Shown piece after piece: positions 27,895 to 36,133 of a DNA stretch of 64,000 nt (position 1 is its first letter; each line of letters begins with the position of its first letter). Origin of the DNA: UMGS1663 sp046964515 (lineage in GTDB: Bacteria; Bacillota; Clostridia; TANB77; CAG-508); assembly GCA_046964515.1 (NCBI GenBank), contig JBKUYM010000005.1:1-64000 (forward strand). Reading direction: 5' to 3'. Below the pieces are notes generated by a model that was given only the letters and a program-made list of their open reading frames with translations, had not been told where the DNA came from and did not search any database. The translations under genes were made by a program, and so were the position numbers.

Positions 27895-29178
27895 CTATTT
27901 TATTTTAGCATTATCTACAATAAAGCTAATTGCTTTTTCTGTTTTAACACTATCTGCTATATAATTTTTTAGATTCTCATTTTCCATTAATTCTTTAGCA
28001 TCTCTACCATAATTTTTAGCCATTTCTTCTACTTTTTCTTTTATTTCATCTTCAGATGCTTCTATTTTTTCTGCTACTATAACTGCATCTAAAACTAATC
28101 TTGTCTTTACAGAATTAGTAGCTTGTTCTTCAAATTCTTTTCGCATATCTGCTTCAGTCTTATTCATCATTTGAAGATACTGTGTTAAAGCTAGACCTTG
28201 GTAAGATAATCTTTGTTCAATATCTTTTACCATATTATCGGTTTCTGTTTCAATCATTCCTGATGGAATTTCTACTTCTACTTCTTCACATACTTTTTTA
28301 ATAGCAGCTTCTTCTGTTTCATATTTTGCTTTTGACTCATTCTCTTTTTCTAATTTTTCTTTAATGCTATCTTTTAACTCTTTTAAAGTATCGAATTCAC
28401 TAACATCTTTTGCAAATTCATCATCTAAAGTAGGTAATTCTTTTTTCTTAATTTCATGTAATTTCACTTTAAAAGTAGCTTCTTTTCCTGCTAAATCTTT
28501 AGAGAAATATTCTTCTGGGAAAGTTACTTTGATATCTTTCTCCTCATCTATTTTCATGCCAATGATTTGATCTTCAAATCCAGGAATGAAAGTATTACTT
28601 CCAATGACTAATTCATGATTTTCTGCTTTTCCACCTTCAAAGGCTACCCCATCTACAAAACCTTCAAAATCAATGATAGTAGTATCACCATTTTCTACTG
28701 GTTTATCTTCTACATTAACAAGTCTTGCATTTTTTTCTTGCATATGTCCTAATTCATGTTGAATATCTTCATCTTTTACAGTATACTCTACTTTTTTTAG
28801 TTCTATACCTTTATATTTTCCAAGTTTAATTTCTGGTCTTGTTTGAATAATTGCTGTAAAAATTAATTCTTTTCCTTTTTCAATTTGTGTAATATCTATA
28901 TCTGGTCTGCTAACCGCTTCTATATGGTTATCTTTTAATTCTTGTTCAAAAATTTCTGGAACCAATTCATTAAAAGCATCTTCATAGAAAATTTCAGATC
29001 CATAATGTTTTTCTACTATATTCATTGGTGCTTTTCCTTTTCTAAATCCAGGAATATTAAAGTATTTTGCATTTTTGGCATATACTTTTTTAATTGCTTC
29101 ATCAAATTTTTCTGCTTCAATAATGAAACTTAGTTTTAATTCATTATTTTTGTCTGTTTTTTCAAATTTCATACTCAT
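27895..29178 (-). CDS. tig: Trigger factor (ribosome-associated chaperone/PPIase)
   Basis: 427 residues. The N-terminal ribosome-binding domain carries the signature GFRKGKAPMNIVEKHYG (residues ~44-60). A central FKBP-type PPIase domain (residues ~150-240, with GDTTIIDFEGFVDG and GFEDQIIGMK) and a helical C-terminal chaperone domain follow. The order tig-clpP-clpX is the usual one. The start is MSMKFEKTDK; either Met is possible. Confidence 0.97.
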   Translation of the reverse strand: MSMKFEKTDKNNELKLSFIIEAEKFDEAIKKVYAKNAKYFNIPGFRKGKAPMNIVEKHYGSEIFYEDAFNELVPEIFEQELKDNHIEAVSRPDIDITQIEKGKELIFTAIIQTRPEIKLGKYKGIELKKVEYTVKDEDIQHELGHMQEKNARLVNVEDKPVENGDTTIIDFEGFVDGVAFEGGKAENHELVIGSNTFIPGFEDQIIGMKIDEEKDIKVTFPEEYFSKDLAGKEATFKVKLHEIKKKELPTLDDEFAKDVSEFDTLKELKDSIKEKLEKENESKAKYETEEAAIKKVCEEVEVEIPSGMIETETDNMVKDIEQRLSYQGLALTQYLQMMNKTEADMRKEFEEQATNSVKTRLVLDAVIVAEKIEASEDEIKEKVEEMAKNYGRDAKELMENENLKNYIADSVKTEKAISFIVDNAKIK

Positions 29179-29261
29179 TTTTTATTCTTCCTTTCATGCT
29201 ATCAAAATCTATTTAGCTTGTTTATTATATCATATTTTTTTTAGATTGCAAGTCCCAAAGT

Positions 29262-29313
29262 TAAAAAAGATAGAAACTATGTGTATAAATCGTTCCCATA
29301 CTTTCTATCTTTT
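29262..29313 (-). terminator. Terminator downstream of guanylate-kinase-like gene
   Basis: AAAAAAGATAGAAA/TTTCTATCTTTTTT inverted repeat with a long loop, between the Gmk-like gene and the tig promoter region. Confidence 0.7.
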
Positions 29314-29343
29314 TTTCATTATTACTTTTTTCTTAATCGGTAC

Positions 29344-29868
29344 TTATACTTTTCCTAAAATTTCCTCCACTGCATTTTCTAAATCCATATTCTCAATTAT
29401 ATAATCGGCTACTTCTTTGGCTCTTTTAAATTTTTCTTTGTCTATCTGCATTCTAATTTGAATACTCTCTATAGAATCGCCTCTTTTTAGCATACGTTTT
29501 ACACGTTCTTGTTCTGGTACATGTATATAAAAAACTGTTATGGGAATATTTTCTTTTCCTAATGCCTTTGCTTTTTCTTTAATATCTTTAACAGAATCTA
29601 CAATAGAAATACAAACAACATCTTCTCTTAGAGATTGGGTACTAATTCCATAATATTGTCCATTAAATTCTGCTCTTTGTAATAATTTTTGTTCTTCCCA
29701 TAATTTTTCAAATTCTGGTTTTGTTACAAATTGCATTTCTTTTGAATTTTCTTCACTTGGTCTTTTATCTCTTGTTGTATGATTTATGGCTCTTTGATAT
29801 CCCCTTGTACATAGTCTTTCTAATATAGTTGTCTTTCCTGAACCACTTTCTCCTATTAATATAATCAT
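29344..29868 (-). CDS. Guanylate-kinase-like P-loop protein
   Basis: 174 residues. It has a P-loop GESGSGKTTILERL at the very N-terminus, then NHTTRDKRPSEE (the TTR motif of the guanylate kinase fold) and EFNGQYYGIS (GMP-binding YYG). A LID-like region RVKRMLKRGDS follows. Guanylate kinase is usually ~200 residues with longer GMP contacts, so a paralogue with a different acceptor is possible. It overlaps neither neighbour and is grouped with the Nudix and Ppx-like genes. Confidence 0.75.
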   Translation of the reverse strand: MIILIGESGSGKTTILERLCTRGYQRAINHTTRDKRPSEENSKEMQFVTKPEFEKLWEEQKLLQRAEFNGQYYGISTQSLREDVVCISIVDSVKDIKEKAKALGKENIPITVFYIHVPEQERVKRMLKRGDSIESIQIRMQIDKEKFKRAKEVADYIIENMDLENAVEEILGKV

Positions 29869-29886
29869 TTTCTATCCTTTCTTTCG

Positions 29887-30342
29887 TTACTTTTCTAAAT
29901 ATTTATCATATCTTCCTGCCTTTATATCTTTAACAAACTTTTCTTTTGTTTCTGGTGGTACAATTAACAAATTGGAGATTTCTTGTTTTGCTATGATTTC
30001 TGGCAAATATTCTCCTTTGTGTTTATATTTTGGATGATGAGAAAATTCTGGTCCTGTTCCACTTCCAAACTTTCCTCCAACATATTCACAAAGGAAATAA
30101 TATTCTTTTATCTCTTGATTCTCTTGTGATGTATATTGATATAATAATTCTCCTACTTTTACTTGTATACCAATTTCTTCTTCTATTTCTCTTTTTGTTC
30201 CTTCTTGTAGTGTTTCACCATCTTCTAAGCCTCCTCCGGCAAATACATAATACTCTCCCAAAGGATGATCTTGTACATTTCTTCTATGCATCATAGCAAA
30301 TCCATTTTGCATAGGGATAATTCCTGCTACACGTATTCTCAT
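29887..30342 (-). CDS. Nudix hydrolase
   Basis: 151 residues. The Nudix box GGLEDGETLQEGTKREIEEE (residues ~38-57, then IG) fits Gx5Ex7REUxEExGU and binds the catalytic divalent metal. Substrate unknown. The gene sits 18 bases upstream of the Gmk-like gene and 3 bases after the Ppx-like gene, so the three are translationally close and probably one operon. Confidence 0.9.
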   Translation of the reverse strand: MRIRVAGIIPMQNGFAMMHRRNVQDHPLGEYYVFAGGGLEDGETLQEGTKREIEEEIGIQVKVGELLYQYTSQENQEIKEYYFLCEYVGGKFGSGTGPEFSHHPKYKHKGEYLPEIIAKQEISNLLIVPPETKEKFVKDIKAGRYDKYLEK

Positions 30343-30345
30343 ATT

Positions 30346-31248
30346 TTATTTCCTTTCTAATTTAACAATACCATTAATAATATTTAAATCTGAAGGTATT
30401 ATATATGGTACTTTTGCCTTTAAAAATATAGCTTGTGCTAAAATACTACCTGCCTTTGCACCATCCATCCATTTTTGATTATGTGGCATTAATATATATA
30501 AGTCATCTAAAGTCATTTGTTCTAATATTTCTTGATTTTTCTTAGCAAAGTCTTCATAAGAAATCATGAATTCATGAATACCATCATGAAAAATACAATT
30601 TGGTACAAGATGGTATTTTACTAACTGTTGATATCTCAATTCCCCACCTGTAAAAATACCACAATCACAATTCCATTCTAAATTTTCCTCTTTTAAAATG
30701 TTTAGAGCATACTTTAAAATATCTTCTATTTTTAAAGATTGATTTTCGTCATTGATTTCTGGAAAGTTATTCATAATTTCCGCTACACCAATCGATAAGT
30801 TTTTTCTTTCTATTACATTTCCTTTATCAAAAACAACTAACTCTGTTGTTTTTCCGCCCATGTTAACCATTAAAACTCTTTTTCTATCATAAATACCTTG
30901 CATTGCTTTTTCAAAATAATAGTTTTCTTCTTCTTGCGAAATAACATGAAATTTTAAATTTAACTCCGCAAAATCTGCTTTTAGAACCTCTAATTGTTCC
31001 TTCGGTATTTTTCTCCAAATACCAGTTGCATACATTTTACAATTTCCTATTGATAATGTATATCTAGTTGTTAAATCTTTAAAATAACTTAATAGTAAAA
31101 TATAATTTTTATGGCTAATACCATTTTCCTGCGTGAAATAATCCTTAAATAGAATAGATTTTTCCTCTATTAACTGTGGTTGAATACTTTTTTCTTTACA
31201 AAGATATGTTTTTATAGTAGAAGATCCTAAATCAATATAATATTCCAT
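30346..31248 (-). CDS. Ppx/GppA-family ASKHA phosphatase-like protein
   Basis: 300 residues from ATG 31248 (MEYYIDLGSSTIKTYL), with AAAGGA nine bases upstream. The longer frame would overlap the GNAT gene. It has the ASKHA phosphate-1 motif YIDLGSSTIK and a second loop VNMGGKTTELVVF, as in exopolyphosphatase/pppGpp phosphatases. The sequence between them, ATGIWRKIPKEQ...VISQEEENYYF, parallels the Ppx ATSAxR...ISGxEEA region. The C-terminal domain is short. Substrate unproven. Confidence 0.72.
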   Translation of the reverse strand: MEYYIDLGSSTIKTYLCKEKSIQPQLIEEKSILFKDYFTQENGISHKNYILLLSYFKDLTTRYTLSIGNCKMYATGIWRKIPKEQLEVLKADFAELNLKFHVISQEEENYYFEKAMQGIYDRKRVLMVNMGGKTTELVVFDKGNVIERKNLSIGVAEIMNNFPEINDENQSLKIEDILKYALNILKEENLEWNCDCGIFTGGELRYQQLVKYHLVPNCIFHDGIHEFMISYEDFAKKNQEILEQMTLDDLYILMPHNQKWMDGAKAGSILAQAIFLKAKVPYIIPSDLNIINGIVKLERK

Positions 31249-31271
31249 GGGTTTGTTCCTTTCTCTACTTT

Positions 31272-31709
31272 TCATATTCTCTTTCTCAAGAAATAATCTA
31301 CCGTATCTGGTGGACAATCTTCAAAAGTAGCATATACTTTATACCCTAATTTTTCATAAAAGCCTTTTGCTTGAAAATTCCAAGTTTCCATTCTAACACC
31401 TATCAATCTTTGTTCTCTTGCTATTTTCTCTATTTTTTCTATGAGCCTAGTGCCTAATCCTTGTTTTCTATAATTTTTTTCTATCCACAAGTCATCTAAA
31501 AAATACCATGCATAGGCAATATGTCCGATAGCGCCTCCTATCACCTTTCCATTATCTTTTAATACAACATGATAATCATTAGTTTTTCTACTTGGCTCTA
31601 TTAATGTATTGTCTGCTATATACGCACATTTTTCTCGATTATAGGCATGGAGTTTTTTTCTAATATATTGTTTAAAATCTTCCTCTTTGTTCTCTTGTAT
31701 TTCTATCAT
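31272..31709 (-). CDS. GNAT-family N-acetyltransferase
   Basis: 145 residues from ATG 31709 (MIEIQENKEED), with AAAGGAG upstream. It has the acetyl-CoA-binding motif A (LWIEKNYRKQGLGTRLIEKI, Q/RxxGxG/A) and the motif B tail NFQAKGFYEKLGYK. Substrate unknown. It lies between dnaE and the Ppx-like gene on the same strand. Confidence 0.9.
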   Translation of the reverse strand: MIEIQENKEEDFKQYIRKKLHAYNREKCAYIADNTLIEPSRKTNDYHVVLKDNGKVIGGAIGHIAYAWYFLDDLWIEKNYRKQGLGTRLIEKIEKIAREQRLIGVRMETWNFQAKGFYEKLGYKVYATFEDCPPDTVDYFLRKRI

Positions 31710-31719
31710 ATTTACTCCT

Positions 31720-34700
31720 TTATACAAATTGTATATTTTCTTTTCCAATTAATTCTTCAAATTCTTGTATGATTGTTTCATTAGCATATATAGCACCTGC
31801 TTTATCTGTTTTTTGCCCATTTACGATTTCAATAGCCATATTATTTCTATCTCCTGTAAAAAATTTAATAGCCCCTCTTAGTCTATCTTTTTGAGCTTCT
31901 GTTAAATTGGTTATATGAAACTGTATTGTCCTTTTTTCTATAGCTACAGTAGCCTGGTTTCCTTCTCCATTTGCATGAAAATCCATAATTTTGTTGGCAA
32001 TAATTGTTGCACTTTGTTCTTCTTCTTTAATACTTAATCTACCTTCTACTAGCACAATATTATCCTCTATCAAACTACTACCTGCACTTTGGTAAGCATT
32101 CTCAAAAGCAATTATTTCCATACTACCATACAAATCTTCTAAAGTGATAAATGCCATAATTTTGTTATTTTTAGTATACTTCTTTTTGATGCTACTAATA
32201 ATACCGGCATATTTTACAGATTGGTTATCTTGATATGGAAACTTTCCAGTTTGCTCTAGTTCTTCCATGCCTTCTTTAATCTTCAAACTATCAATATTGG
32301 TTCTAGCTTTTATTTCTTCTTGCAATCCTTCTAAAGGATGACCAGATATATAAAGCCCTAACATTTCTTTTTCCATAGATAATAATTCTTTTTCTGAATA
32401 TTCTTTTAAAGTATTATAGGTATATTTCATTTTTTCTAGCTGATTGCTTTCTTCATGACTAGTTCCTAAATCAAACATAGAAACTTGTCCTTTAAAATTC
32501 TTTTTAGAAGCATCTGAAATAGAATTGATAATTTCTTCAAAAGAAGCCATTAATGTACTTCTTGTTTGTTCAAATTCATCAAAGGCACCTGCTTTAATAA
32601 GACTTTCTACACACTTTTTATTAACCGCTTCATCTTGTATTCTTTCACAAAAGTCTGTAAAAGATTGATACTTTCCCTTTCTTTGTCTTTCTTGTACAAT
32701 ATTATCCACTGCAGAAGTGCCTACATTTTTAATGCTACCTAATCCAAAACGAATTTTATTACCATCTTCTACTGTAAATTTAGTAGCACTTTTATTAATT
32801 TCTGGTTTTAATATTTCTATATGTAATCTTTTACATTCTTCAATATAATAAGGTACTTTATCTAAATTTCCTAAATAACTATTCAAAGTAGCAGCCATAA
32901 ATTCTGCTGGATAATAAGCTTTTAAATATGCTGTTTGATAAGAAAGTACCGCATAAGCAGCTGCATGGGATTTATTAAAAGCATATTTAGCAAATTCTGC
33001 CATTTCATCAAAAATCGTATTCGCTGACTTTTCGTCAATTCCATTACGTACACAACCTGGTACAATAACATTTCCTTGTTCATCTACTTGTCCATGAATA
33101 AAAATTTCTCTTTCCTTTGCCATAACATCTAATTTCTTTTTTCCCATAGCACGCCTTACTAGATCAGCTCGTCCCAAAGAATAGCCTGCTAAATCTCTTA
33201 CAATTTGCATAACTTGTTCTTGATACACCATACAACCATAAGTAACCTCTAAAATAGGTTTTAGTGCCGGATGAGTATATACTGCATGTTCTGGATCTTT
33301 CTTATTAGCAATGTATCTTGGAATTTGATCCATTGGTCCAGGTCTATATAAAGAAACACCGGCGATAATATCTTCTAGGCAATCTGGTTTTAGTTCTTTC
33401 ATAAAGTTCGTCATCCCTTGGCTTTCAAATTGAAAAATGCCAACACTATTACCTTCTTGCCACAACTTATAAGCCTTTTCATCATGCATCTCTTTATCAA
33501 ATACGACTTCTATTCCTTTATTTTCTTTTACTATACTTTTTGTATCTTCAATAACCGTTAATGTTCGAAGTCCTAAGAAATCCATTTTCAAAAGACCTAA
33601 TTCTTCTAAAGTAGTCATTATAAATTGTGTAGAAATAGTATTATCACGCATATATAATGGTACATAAGTATCTACTGGATCTTTGGTGATAACAATACCA
33701 CAAGCATGGGTAGAAGCCTGTCTAGGCATTCCTTCTAAAGCCATAGCTATATCTAATAATTTTTTAGTATCTGGATTTGTGTCATAAACTTCTTTTAGTT
33801 CCCTATTTTGTTCCATCGCCTTTTGAATCGTAATATGTAACTCATTTGGAATCATTTTCGCCAATTTGTCTGCTTCTGCATAAGGCACATCTAATACTCT
33901 TGCCACATCTCGTATAACCATCCTAGCAGACATCGTACCAAAAGTAATAATTTGAGAAACATGATCATATCCATATTTTTGACATACATATTCTATCACT
34001 TGATCTCTTTTTTCATCACTAAAATCCACGTCAAAATCTGGCATACTAATCCTCTCTGGATTTAAAAACCTTTCAAAAAGTAAGTTATAGGCAATCGGAT
34101 CAATATCTGTAATACCAATGCTATAAGCGACAATAGACCCTGCTCCTGATCCACGCCCTGGTCCTACAGAAATATCATGTGTCTTTGCAAAATGAATATA
34201 ATCCCATACAATCAAAAAATAATCGACATATCCCATTTTATTAATTACCGACAATTCATATTCTTTTCTTTCTATCAATTCTTGTGAAAGATGTTCTCCA
34301 TAACGCTCTTTCATACCATCATCGGTTAACTTTACTAAGTATTCATAATGAGAAGCAAATTCTGGTGGTACATCGTAATTCGGTAAAATTGTATGCCCAA
34401 ATTCAAATTCCACATTACACTTTTGTGCAATTTTAACCGTATTTTCAATAGCCTCTGGTACATTTAGAAAATATTGTTCCATTTCTTGTGGAGATTTAAT
34501 ATAAAGTTCATCTGTTTCAAAACGCATTCTATCTTCATCAGACATTTTCTTGCCAGTTTGGATGCACAATAGTACTTCATGATTATATGCATCCTCTCTC
34601 CTAGCATAATGTGCATCATTTGTAGCAACTAAAGGAATATTTAACATTTTAGAAAGTTCTATTAATTTTTGGTTTACAAGAACTTGTTCTTTTACACCAT

Positions 34701-35229
34701 TATTTTGAATCTCTAAATAATAATCCTCACCAAATAAATTCTTAAACCATAATGCCACTTCTTTAGCTTCTTCCATATTGTCTTTTAAAATAGCTTGGTT
34801 TACCTCTCCTGCTAGACAAGCACTACAACAAATTAAATCTTCATGATATTGCTCTAGTATTTCTCTATCAATACGCGGTTTATAATAAAAACCTTCTGTA
34901 TAGCTTAAAGAAACTAATTTTGATAAATTCTTATATCCATTATTATTTTTTGCTAATAAAATTAAATGATAATATTTACTATCTAAATTAGGATCTTTAT
35001 CTTTTCTAGAACGTGGCGCTACATACACTTCGCAACCAATAATTGGCTTTACACCATTTGCTTTACAAGCTTTATAAAAATCAATTACACCAAACATAGC
35101 ACCATGATCTGTAATCGCAATCGCTTGCATGCCAAGTTCCTTGGCAATTACAGGAATTTCCTTTATGCGATTAGCACCATCTAGCAAACTAAATTCACTA
35201 TGAATATGTAAATGAACAAATTCAGACAT
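31720..35229 (-). CDS. dnaE: DNA polymerase III alpha subunit
   Basis: 1169 residues. The N-terminal PHP domain is HLHIHSEFSLLDG. The catalytic Asp triad lies around PDFDVDFSDEKRDQVIEYV (residues ~400-415). GRGSGAGSIVAYSIGITDIDP and a GFIMTTLEELGLLKMDFLGLRTL-type block (IMTTLEELGLLKMDFLGLRT) are typical of DnaE. The palm/fingers continue in YRPGPMDQIPRYI. A C-terminal OB fold carries KYAGIISSIKKKYTKNNKIMAFI. It would be the lagging-strand or second replicative polymerase next to PolC. A 48-bp repeat copy lies 25 bases upstream of the start. Confidence 0.97.
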   Translation of the reverse strand: MSEFVHLHIHSEFSLLDGANRIKEIPVIAKELGMQAIAITDHGAMFGVIDFYKACKANGVKPIIGCEVYVAPRSRKDKDPNLDSKYYHLILLAKNNNGYKNLSKLVSLSYTEGFYYKPRIDREILEQYHEDLICCSACLAGEVNQAILKDNMEEAKEVALWFKNLFGEDYYLEIQNNGVKEQVLVNQKLIELSKMLNIPLVATNDAHYARREDAYNHEVLLCIQTGKKMSDEDRMRFETDELYIKSPQEMEQYFLNVPEAIENTVKIAQKCNVEFEFGHTILPNYDVPPEFASHYEYLVKLTDDGMKERYGEHLSQELIERKEYELSVINKMGYVDYFLIVWDYIHFAKTHDISVGPGRGSGAGSIVAYSIGITDIDPIAYNLLFERFLNPERISMPDFDVDFSDEKRDQVIEYVCQKYGYDHVSQIITFGTMSARMVIRDVARVLDVPYAEADKLAKMIPNELHITIQKAMEQNRELKEVYDTNPDTKKLLDIAMALEGMPRQASTHACGIVITKDPVDTYVPLYMRDNTISTQFIMTTLEELGLLKMDFLGLRTLTVIEDTKSIVKENKGIEVVFDKEMHDEKAYKLWQEGNSVGIFQFESQGMTNFMKELKPDCLEDIIAGVSLYRPGPMDQIPRYIANKKDPEHAVYTHPALKPILEVTYGCMVYQEQVMQIVRDLAGYSLGRADLVRRAMGKKKLDVMAKEREIFIHGQVDEQGNVIVPGCVRNGIDEKSANTIFDEMAEFAKYAFNKSHAAAYAVLSYQTAYLKAYYPAEFMAATLNSYLGNLDKVPYYIEECKRLHIEILKPEINKSATKFTVEDGNKIRFGLGSIKNVGTSAVDNIVQERQRKGKYQSFTDFCERIQDEAVNKKCVESLIKAGAFDEFEQTRSTLMASFEEIINSISDASKKNFKGQVSMFDLGTSHEESNQLEKMKYTYNTLKEYSEKELLSMEKEMLGLYISGHPLEGLQEEIKARTNIDSLKIKEGMEELEQTGKFPYQDNQSVKYAGIISSIKKKYTKNNKIMAFITLEDLYGSMEIIAFENAYQSAGSSLIEDNIVLVEGRLSIKEEEQSATIIANKIMDFHANGEGNQATVAIEKRTIQFHITNLTEAQKDRLRGAIKFFTGDRNNMAIEIVNGQKTDKAGAIYANETIIQEFEELIGKENIQFV

Positions 35230-35253
35230 CTTCTACCTCCTAGTCTCTTTTTT

Positions 35254-35301
35254 GTCCTTTGGGGACGTTCTTTGATGGACAAAAATGTCCATAGGGGACA
35301 C
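35254..35301 (+). repeat. 48-bp triple-hairpin repeat, copy B
   Basis: The first 35 bases are identical to copy A (GTCCTTTGGGGACGTT...); the tail is TGTCCATAGGGGACAC. It lies between the HTH gene and dnaE, upstream of dnaE. Confidence 0.92.
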
Positions 35302-35340
35302 ACTTTTTTCTTTGTAGTTATTATATATTATTTTTTTAGA

Positions 35341-35364
35341 AAAAAAAAGAGCTTTTGCTCTTTT
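35341..35364 (-). terminator. Terminator downstream of HTH membrane protein gene
   Basis: On the minus strand AAGAGC-AAAA-GCTCTT is followed by a run of T, 10 bases after the stop at 35375. Confidence 0.75.
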
Positions 35365-35374
35365 CTTTTATCTT

Positions 35375-35782
35375 CTATTTTCTTACTGGTAAAGTTTCAA
35401 AATAAAACCAAATCCATGCAACAACAAATCCTACAGCTAATGTGATACGACATAACCATATCGTTCCATAAATAGAAAATCCTATAAAATAACTAATCCA
35501 TCTAATAATCCACTTATGGACCCCTTCTATCCCTTCTTTTAAGGTTTGCTCTTTTATGTGCAACATCTCTGCAGCTGGTATCTGATAGATTTCTGATAAT
35601 CTATAAATCATATCTAAATTAGGATACTCTAAATCCCTCTCCCATTTTTTTATGTTTTTTTCAGTTATATTCGCATCATCTATTATTTCCATTAAATCAA
35701 TTTCTGAATATCCTTTTTCTTTTCTTAAATTATATAACCATTCCCCAAAATCTATACTTTTTTCTTTCTTTTTCTTCTTCAT
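35375..35782 (-). CDS. XRE-family HTH protein with C-terminal membrane helices
   Basis: 135 residues. Residues ~13-70 are an XRE-type helix-turn-helix (WLYNLRKEKGYSEIDLMEII, then ITEKNIKKWERDLEYPNLDM). After residue ~88 two hydrophobic segments follow (WIIRWISYFIGFSIYGTIWL and ITLAVGFVVAWIWFYF). A membrane-tethered XRE regulator is likely; its target is unknown. The start has a preceding AAAGGGTAATAAAA. Confidence 0.82.
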   Translation of the reverse strand: MKKKKKEKSIDFGEWLYNLRKEKGYSEIDLMEIIDDANITEKNIKKWERDLEYPNLDMIYRLSEIYQIPAAEMLHIKEQTLKEGIEGVHKWIIRWISYFIGFSIYGTIWLCRITLAVGFVVAWIWFYFETLPVRK

Positions 35783-35820
35783 TTTTATTACCCTTTGCTT
35801 TTCTATTTTATGGTATTATC

Positions 35821-36057
35821 CTATAAAATCTTTATTATTTCTCCTACTTCTCTTCCTGCTACTTTTGGTATTTGTAATATTTCAAATTTAGAAACTTTAT
35901 CTCCAAACTTAATTTCTATAATATCTCCCACTTTAACATCATAACTGGGTTTTACTACTTTTCCATTTACACTCACACGTCCACCATCAGCAGCTTCATT
36001 GGCCACTGTTCTTCTTTTGATAACACGTGATACTTTTAAGAATTTATCTAATCGCAT
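35821..36057 (-). CDS. rqcP: S4-domain RNA-binding protein RqcP (YabO)
   Basis: 78 residues from ATG 36057 (MRLDKFLKVSRVIKRRT), with AAAGGAGGAAAAA upstream. The longer frame reading back to 36147 runs through a 48-bp repeat and is not real. The S4 domain (RLDKFLKVSRVIKRRTVANE, VNGKVVKPSYDVKVGD) fills the protein. RqcP helps RqcH elongate Ala tails on stalled 50S-peptidyl-tRNA complexes in ribosome quality control. That is notable in a genome that seems to carry hungry CGG codons, though the link is only suggestive. Confidence 0.88.
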   Translation of the reverse strand: MRLDKFLKVSRVIKRRTVANEAADGGRVSVNGKVVKPSYDVKVGDIIEIKFGDKVSKFEILQIPKVAGREVGEIIKIL

Positions 36058-36085
36058 TTTTTCCTCCTTTTTATTATTTTCAAGA

Positions 36086-36132
36086 GTGTCCCTATGGACA
36101 TTTTTGTCCATCAAAGAACGTCCCCCATGGAC
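36086..36132 (-). repeat. 48-bp triple-hairpin repeat, copy C (inverted)
   Basis: Plus strand starts GTGTCCCTATGGACA and ends CCCCCATGGAC; opposite orientation to copies A, B and D. It lies between the addA stop (36134) and the rqcP ribosome binding site. Confidence 0.9.
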
Positions 36133-36133
36133 A